Assembly (NCBI GenBank): GCA_029844215.1
Contig: CM056721.1
Coordinates: 137,483,254-137,547,253, forward strand
Length of the DNA stretch: 64,000 bases
Source: Przewalskia tangutica
Lineage: Eukaryota; Streptophyta; Magnoliopsida; Solanales; Solanaceae
Direction: 5' to 3'
Shown here in pieces: positions 59,587 through 64,000 of this stretch. The notes below the pieces were generated by a model. The model saw only the letters and a list, made by a program, of their open reading frames with translations, searched no databases and was not told the origin of the DNA. Numbering within the stretch: the stretch's first letter is position 1; the number at the start of each line of letters is the position of its first letter. The translations under genes and the position numbers were made by a program.

Positions 59587-59654
59587 TAAAAAAAATTGAA
59601 AGTGGGTGCACTTTCACCCAGTTTGATATATGTGTGTCCACCACTGATAATAAG

Positions 59655-60868
59655 CAACAAGGTTATAAAGTAAAATGCTAGATCTTAGCTCTTTTCACCT
59701 TTAAGAGAGTATTATGAAATGATGACAACACATAATCACAACTGAAACAACATCCTATATATCTTTTTTTTGTCACTGACATATCAATTAAATGCATTTT
59801 GTTTTCTTTACTAGGTGGCAGTGAAGAATTTTAAGATAAGATGCTTAATAGGTCGAATTTTAAGATAAGATGCTTAATATAAATTGTTCTAAAATTGAGA
59901 TTGTCTATGGATTTGGCTAAGATACCATAGAAAACCTATCATGGATTAGGTACGTAGTTTCCATAATTTATATGTGCACTTCAATAAAAGGAAAGCATTT
60001 GTTCAACAGTATCACTTATTACTTATTAGGTACCTTATCTTGTATTTCACCTTAGTAGTTGTGTTAAAATAAGATAAGGCAATTATTGATTACTTGTTTG
60101 TTTAGGCAATGAGTGGTTGTTTAGCAAGTGTGATTTTACTTTCATATGTATTTTTCATATAACTTTCAAATTATTAAATATTTTTTATGTATACATAATT
60201 AATAATTTCAGAAAAAAAATTGATCTTGAACCTCAAAGTCATGCAAATATTCCAGAAAGCCTGACACGAATCACTCGTGTAAGTTTCCTTGCATGTGACT
60301 CGTCCGTATTAACTTCTTTGGATTTGCTTCACACACATAAAAGCAAAAAGGGTAAGAATTGCAATTAAAAATGAACTCACCATCATTTACTATTTCAACT
60401 CCAAGCTGAATCATACAATATACTAGTACTATATTTTAAAACAAAAACTGCTGGAAATTCTCCACCTACCATTCTTCCAACTTCAACTAACACCATATAG
60501 TAAACTAAATACCACCCAAATCTTACCCTAACTTTGGAAGGAATAATGATGGTTTCGATAGATCATCGCCTAGGAAAAAAGAAACTTAATTGAGTGGCAA
60601 ACTCCTTCATTGACCTATCCCAAAGTCAAATGCAATTTACGTAATAAACCATTCATAATCACTTTCCTAATGATTTCTACTTTCAGTTCTAATCATCATC
60701 ATTTACCGAATAAACTTTGCCTTATTAAGTCTAATTATAGTAAGTAAAACTATGGCACATTTTCCTTATGGTATACCACAATTGCAGCAGATTCCTTCTC
60801 TTCTGCTCCCACAACTTTGTACAGTTTAAAATCACGGCTTAACTAAAAAGCCCCAAAAAAATTGAAAA
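59655..60868. other. Intergenic region
   Basis: 25-bp exact repeats (GAATTTTAAGATAAGATGCT then TAATA) lie at 59,826-59,850 and 59,855-59,879. Short inverted strings (CCTTATCTTGTATTT against AAATAAGATAAGG type) lie near 60,030-60,080. An open frame at 60,117-60,368 has no family signature. I see no gene. Confidence 0.4.
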
Positions 60869-61603
60869 TTACTCCAAAAATCGGGTTCGCCGAACCGGTC
60901 CAAACCGGCTCCGATATCCACCAACAATCACCGGGTCATTTATGCAGTGATGAAAACTGGAGATTTTTTCATTTCCATTGTTACCCTTGCATTGCTCACA
61001 CTTATTAGCTTTCTTCTCCATTAATGAATTTTTCGTCATCATCGGGAAAGTATCTTGGATCCTCGGAAATGGATCCGGATCCGGGTACGGATTATTCAGA
61101 TGCATCAGATACCGATCCACAGCGTAATTGTCCAGCTCCGGCGAAATTTGATCATAAAACGTTGATCGGAAACCGAGGAGATTCATTTCCGGCTGGTTTC
61201 GACGGAGGAGAATCAGATTATTCACCGGAAACTCGTTCTCCGTCATGAAACCATCGCCGAACTCTGCCTTCGCCGCCACCTTCCGGTTCCTCGATTTCCG
61301 CGACCGCTTTAAAACCACGAGAAAAAAACAATCCTTTTCGCGAGCAATTAAACCGAAATTCGCCTTACCGGTGATAGGAATTCTCCGGCGATCCTCGAAC
61401 TTGGAGCTCTTCCGATCACACAAGTAAATCGAAATTTGATTCGGTGATATTCCGATCCTCTGGCTTAACATCAACTGAAACGCCTTGAATTCTAGCATAG
61501 GATAAACTCGTATACTTCCAATGTTCATCTCTCTTTCGCCGTCGAAAAATACCACCGGAAACTCCGGCCCTGCACCGCCTTCCACCATAACTCCGGCAAA
61601 CAA
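60869..61603 (-). CDS. DUF7138-like plant protein, single exon
   Basis: This is an uninterrupted 244-codon frame. The N-terminal domain reads FPVVFFDGEREMNIGSIRVY, then FKAFQLMLSQRIGISPNQIS and IYLCDRK, RRIPITGKANFGLIAREKDC and FFLVVLKRSRKSRNRK. I recall this pattern from the uncharacterised plant DUF7138 family. It looks like a small globular fold followed by a basic stretch. A Cys pair (CEQCKGN) and a late HHC occur near the C-terminus. Met-6 (MVEGGAGPEF) is an alternative start, and many relatives begin there as I remember. There is no signal peptide or membrane segment. A TATA box lies about 50 bp upstream. The function is unknown. Confidence 0.82.
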   Translation of the reverse strand: MFAGVMVEGGAGPEFPVVFFDGEREMNIGSIRVYPMLEFKAFQLMLSQRIGISPNQISIYLCDRKSSKFEDRRRIPITGKANFGLIAREKDCFFLVVLKRSRKSRNRKVAAKAEFGDGFMTENEFPVNNLILLRRNQPEMNLLGFRSTFYDQISPELDNYAVDRYLMHLNNPYPDPDPFPRIQDTFPMMTKNSLMEKKANKCEQCKGNNGNEKISSFHHCINDPVIVGGYRSRFGPVRRTRFLE

Positions 61604-61653
61604 TACGTCACTTACGGCAAAAAAGAGAGTTCTGGAAAGGATGTAATGAAAGG

Positions 61654-61664
61654 TTTATATATAC
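61654..61664 (-). promoter_or_regulatory. TATA box of the DUF7138-like gene
   Basis: The minus strand reads TATATATAAA about 50-60 bp before the start codon at 61,603. This implies a short 5' UTR of roughly 25 nt. Confidence 0.55.
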
Positions 61665-61820
61665 AGGAGAAAATAGAGGTAAGGTTTAAGGTTTTTTAAG
61701 AAGGGTAGATTAGTAAATAAGATAAGGCGGTGAGGATAATTGTGGAATAAAGTATTGGTAATGAAGAAGACAGAGTAGCTTCCAGATGCTTTCATTGGTT
61801 AGGGGGCGGGGTAAATTGAG

Positions 61821-62352
61821 TGTAGTGGTGCTTGCTTGAGGATCACGTAATTTAAAATATTAATTATTGTTCGTTACACTTTTTTCTAACCGCTTAGCCT
61901 ATAGTAGAATCTAAGAACAAGTTTGGTACTTTGTATTACGCTGAATTGTACTGAATAAAAAAATAATATAGTGTTTCTTTGAGGATTTTTATCTGATCGA
62001 ACTATCTTATTTTTACCGCCACTGTCTTCATCTTAAAAATAAAAAAAATAGAATCTATTATATATTAATATTCTAATACCGTTCATTATATATTAATATA
62101 ATCCAATCTATTACAATACAGTATAATTCATGCAAAATTATACAGTTCAGTGCGATGTATCAAACGAGTCTTAAGGGGGTCATTTGATACACAAATTAAG
62201 TTGAAATATTTAATTATTAAATTTGAGATTAATTTTATATTATGTTTGATAAAAGTTATAAGTAAAGTCCAAACTTATTTTTGAAATACAAATAGGATGA
62301 TTTTTTCGAATTAAATGTGGTGGTGGTTGCTTGGGGATCACGTAATTTAAAA
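61821..62352. repeat. Direct repeat upstream of the DUF7138-like gene
   Basis: 61,821-61,858 and 62,316-62,352 share a GTGGTGCTTGCTTGAGG-type string and GGATCACGTAATTTAAAA. The second copy reads TGGTGGTTGCTTGGGG. A MITE lies between them. Confidence 0.65.
61915..62171. mobile_element. Tourist-like MITE
   Basis: This is 257 bp with ends GAACAAGTTTGGTAC and, inverted, AGACTCGTTTGATAC. Similarity continues inward (GCTGAATTGTACTG against GCACTGAACTGTA). TAA lies on both sides (61,912-61,914 and 62,172-62,174). Confidence 0.72.
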
Positions 62353-62538
62353 CGTGAATTGTGTTATAAAGTCCAACGGTGTAACAAATATTCCTTTTTA
62401 TGTTCTCTTTCATAAATGCTGATTTTTGTCGCCACGCTATAATAATATGGTAAATGTATTTCTCCTATTTTTTTCATTGTCAATCATATTCCATTTTATT
62501 TTTTTCAAGATGTAGAAACCAGTTTACTGTGATAAGTA

Positions 62539-62795
62539 CTCCATCTATCTTAAATTATTTATCGTTTTTTTTTATTTACACACTACTTAAAAAAATTAAT
62601 TAGAGGAATATTTGATTTATTTTATTCTTATTTATATTTAAGGTATAATTTTTCTATATTAAATGTTTACTCTAATTATGTGTCATCTTCTTTAATGACA
62701 AAAAATAAAATAGAAATTTTTTTTAACTATGCCTTGCATTTTTAAAATTACAAATAATTTGAAACAATCACGATAAATAATTTGAAATAGAGGAG
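62539..62795. mobile_element. Stowaway MITE
   Basis: This is 257 bp with ends CTCCATCTATCTTAAATTA and, inverted, CTCCTCTATTTCAAATTA, both followed by TTTATCG. TA dinucleotides flank it at 62,537-62,538 and 62,796-62,797. Confidence 0.82.
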
Positions 62796-62883
62796 TAAAT
62801 ATACTGTTCATTAAAACTTAAAAGTGCTCGGAAAGGTTAACACTTTTGTTCTTTCGGAAATTTGTCAAGACAAATTATCCTTA

Positions 62884-63179
62884 TATGGTGTTTATTAGCA
62901 CACGTGTATAAGTGTCTTATTATGTATATTTATCATATTTTGTATTGTATAATTATGATAGAATTAAGAATCCTTATTCAAGAAGGATTCAACATTATAC
63001 ACCCATATATATTTTGTATTAGGGAGTCTTTCTCATTAATACAAAATATATATGAGTGTACAATGTTGAATTCTTCTAGAATAAGGATCTCTAATTCTAC
63101 CATAATTATATAATACAAAATATGATAAATATACATAATAAGACACCTATACACGTGTGCTAATAGTGTTTCACCAATA
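62884..63179. repeat. Long hairpin of LTR-like sequence
   Basis: Left arm 62,884-63,021 and right arm 63,037-63,179 are inverted copies of about 140 bp, separated by a 15-nt loop (63,022-63,036). The right arm read on the minus strand, continuing into the loop, contains AACATTGTACAC and TATTAATGAGAAAGACTCCC. These parallel the copia LTR at 11,950-11,995. The structure would fold into a near-perfect stem if transcribed. Confidence 0.88.
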
Positions 63180-63787
63180 TAATGAATAACAACAAACAAT
63201 AATATATTAGTGAGTATGCAAATTTAACCCTATTTTGAGAGGTAAAAATGTAATTTTTATAGACTATCCGCACAAGAAAAACAACTCACACTAATATTGT
63301 CATTATATGACCAACTTAAAGTAACCATTATATTAGATGCAATTTAAACAACCAAAAACTGCTTTATATTATGCTTCCCTCAATTGGGTCCTCCATTATA
63401 CACTTAAAAATCGAACCTGCATTAGAATCAGGGGCATAAGGGAGTTACTGGAACTCCCTTCGCTAGAAAATTACACTGAATATATAGTGTTAGTTTTTTA
63501 TGTATATATAGTAGACATTGAATTTATTTGGCTTCTTCGTGTGTTTATTTCTTTATATTTTGAATTTCCTTAGTGAAAATTCAAACTCCGCAACTAATTT
63601 GAATTCATCTATTCAAGATAGTCCAAAACATCCCATGCGACATTTCATCGATCGGTTTGTGAGCATATTATTTCTTGAGAATCACCATAAAATTAAACCG
63701 AAATAAAAATCTTAAATTAATCAAACGTGAAAGTATACCGGACAACTTAAGTTGATCCTATTTGAAAAACTGTGTCCATATTTGATC
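63180..63787. other. AT-rich spacer
   Basis: I see no gene or repeat here. Short open frames have no recognisable pattern. Confidence 0.4.
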
Positions 63788-64000
63788 TGTTGACACCCAA
63801 TTTTGACCCTCCCGTCCAGTCATTAACTATAAAATTACACTAATTTTGCAAAGTAATTTTTTATGATTTTTTGTAATAAAATGCAGCAATAAAACATTAA
63901 TACAGGCATGAATAAACAATTTAATAATAACATCACATTTTTTACGTAGAGTATTAAGCACTTAGAGTCACGCGCCCGCATTAATTAACTTTAAGCCCTG
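63788..64000 (+). repeat. Start of another Ogre-type LTR, cut by the window end
   Basis: From TGTTGACACCCAATTTTGAC onward the sequence is the reverse-complement match of the end of the LTR at about 34,150-34,353. It includes 'GTCCAGTCATTAACTATAAA' and 'GCGCCCGCATTAATTAA'. The element extends beyond the window and is oriented opposite to the one at 13,375-34,353. Confidence 0.87.

Larger units (their letters stand above)
58219..59646. mobile_element. hAT-type element carrying a PPR gene fragment
   Basis: This is 1,428 bp. The left end is CAGTGGCGGACGCA and the right end, inverted, is CAGTGGTGGACACA. An exact 8-bp duplication, ATAATAAG, lies on both sides (58,211-58,218 and 59,647-59,654). CAGTGG ends with 8-bp duplications are hAT features. 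The interior is mostly a PPR-derived coding fragment, with no transposase. It is therefore a nonautonomous gene-carrying ('Pack') element. Confidence 0.87.

Overview
This is a plant nuclear window: AT-rich, with intron-containing genes, dense LTR retrotransposons and many miniature transposons. Several points suggest Solanaceae. There are SINE copies ending in TTG repeats like the TS family, Ogre/Tat elements with a familiar Solanaceae 3' repeat, and a Del-type LTR end at the left edge. The species cannot be fixed from the sequence alone. I see no bacterial or organellar segment, no CRISPR array and no rRNA gene.

Layout. 1-84 is the end of an LTR. 1.0-4.14 kb is a three-exon, two-domain cupin gene (362 aa) on the + strand with a TIR element in intron 1. 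4.6-11.4 kb is gene-poor and holds LTR remnants, a copia pol scrap between direct repeats, a Tourist-like MITE and SINEs. 11.83-36.13 kb is one copia element (target-site duplication, TSD, CTTTT) split by a 21-kb Ogre/Tat gypsy element on the minus strand (13,375-34,353, TSD GGGCT, LTRs of about 4.4 kb). Inside the gypsy element, reading right to left, are the primer-binding site, ORF1, gag, protease, a probable intron, RT, RNase H and integrase. A 3' untranslated region with two tandem-repeat families follows. 36.1-39.5 kb holds SINEs and Stowaway MITEs. 39.5-40.9 kb is a three-exon minus-strand gene for an uncharacterised plant protein with a GTGVFIPR motif. Its upstream region carries a duplicated G-box segment and a TRIM element that itself contains a MITE. 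42.7-45.0 kb has three further TIR elements. 45.47-55.10 kb is a decayed Sirevirus-type copia element with an extra ORF after pol. 58.22-59.65 kb is a hAT-type element carrying a PPR pseudogene. 60.87-61.60 kb is a single-exon DUF7138-like gene on the minus strand. 62.9-63.2 kb is a long hairpin built from LTR-like sequence. The window ends inside another Ogre-type LTR in the opposite orientation to the first.

Only three genes look like functional host genes: the cupin, the GTGVFIPR protein and the DUF7138-like protein. Nothing links them into a pathway. The rest is a record of transposition: TRIM then MITE, copia then Ogre, and a hAT element that captured part of a PPR gene. The most interesting items are the PPR-carrying hAT element, the extra ORF with its own TATA box in the Sirevirus, the motif scattered through that Sirevirus, and the LTR-derived hairpin. 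Many element ORFs, and one Ogre LTR, show clustered small indels. These may be decay or consensus error.
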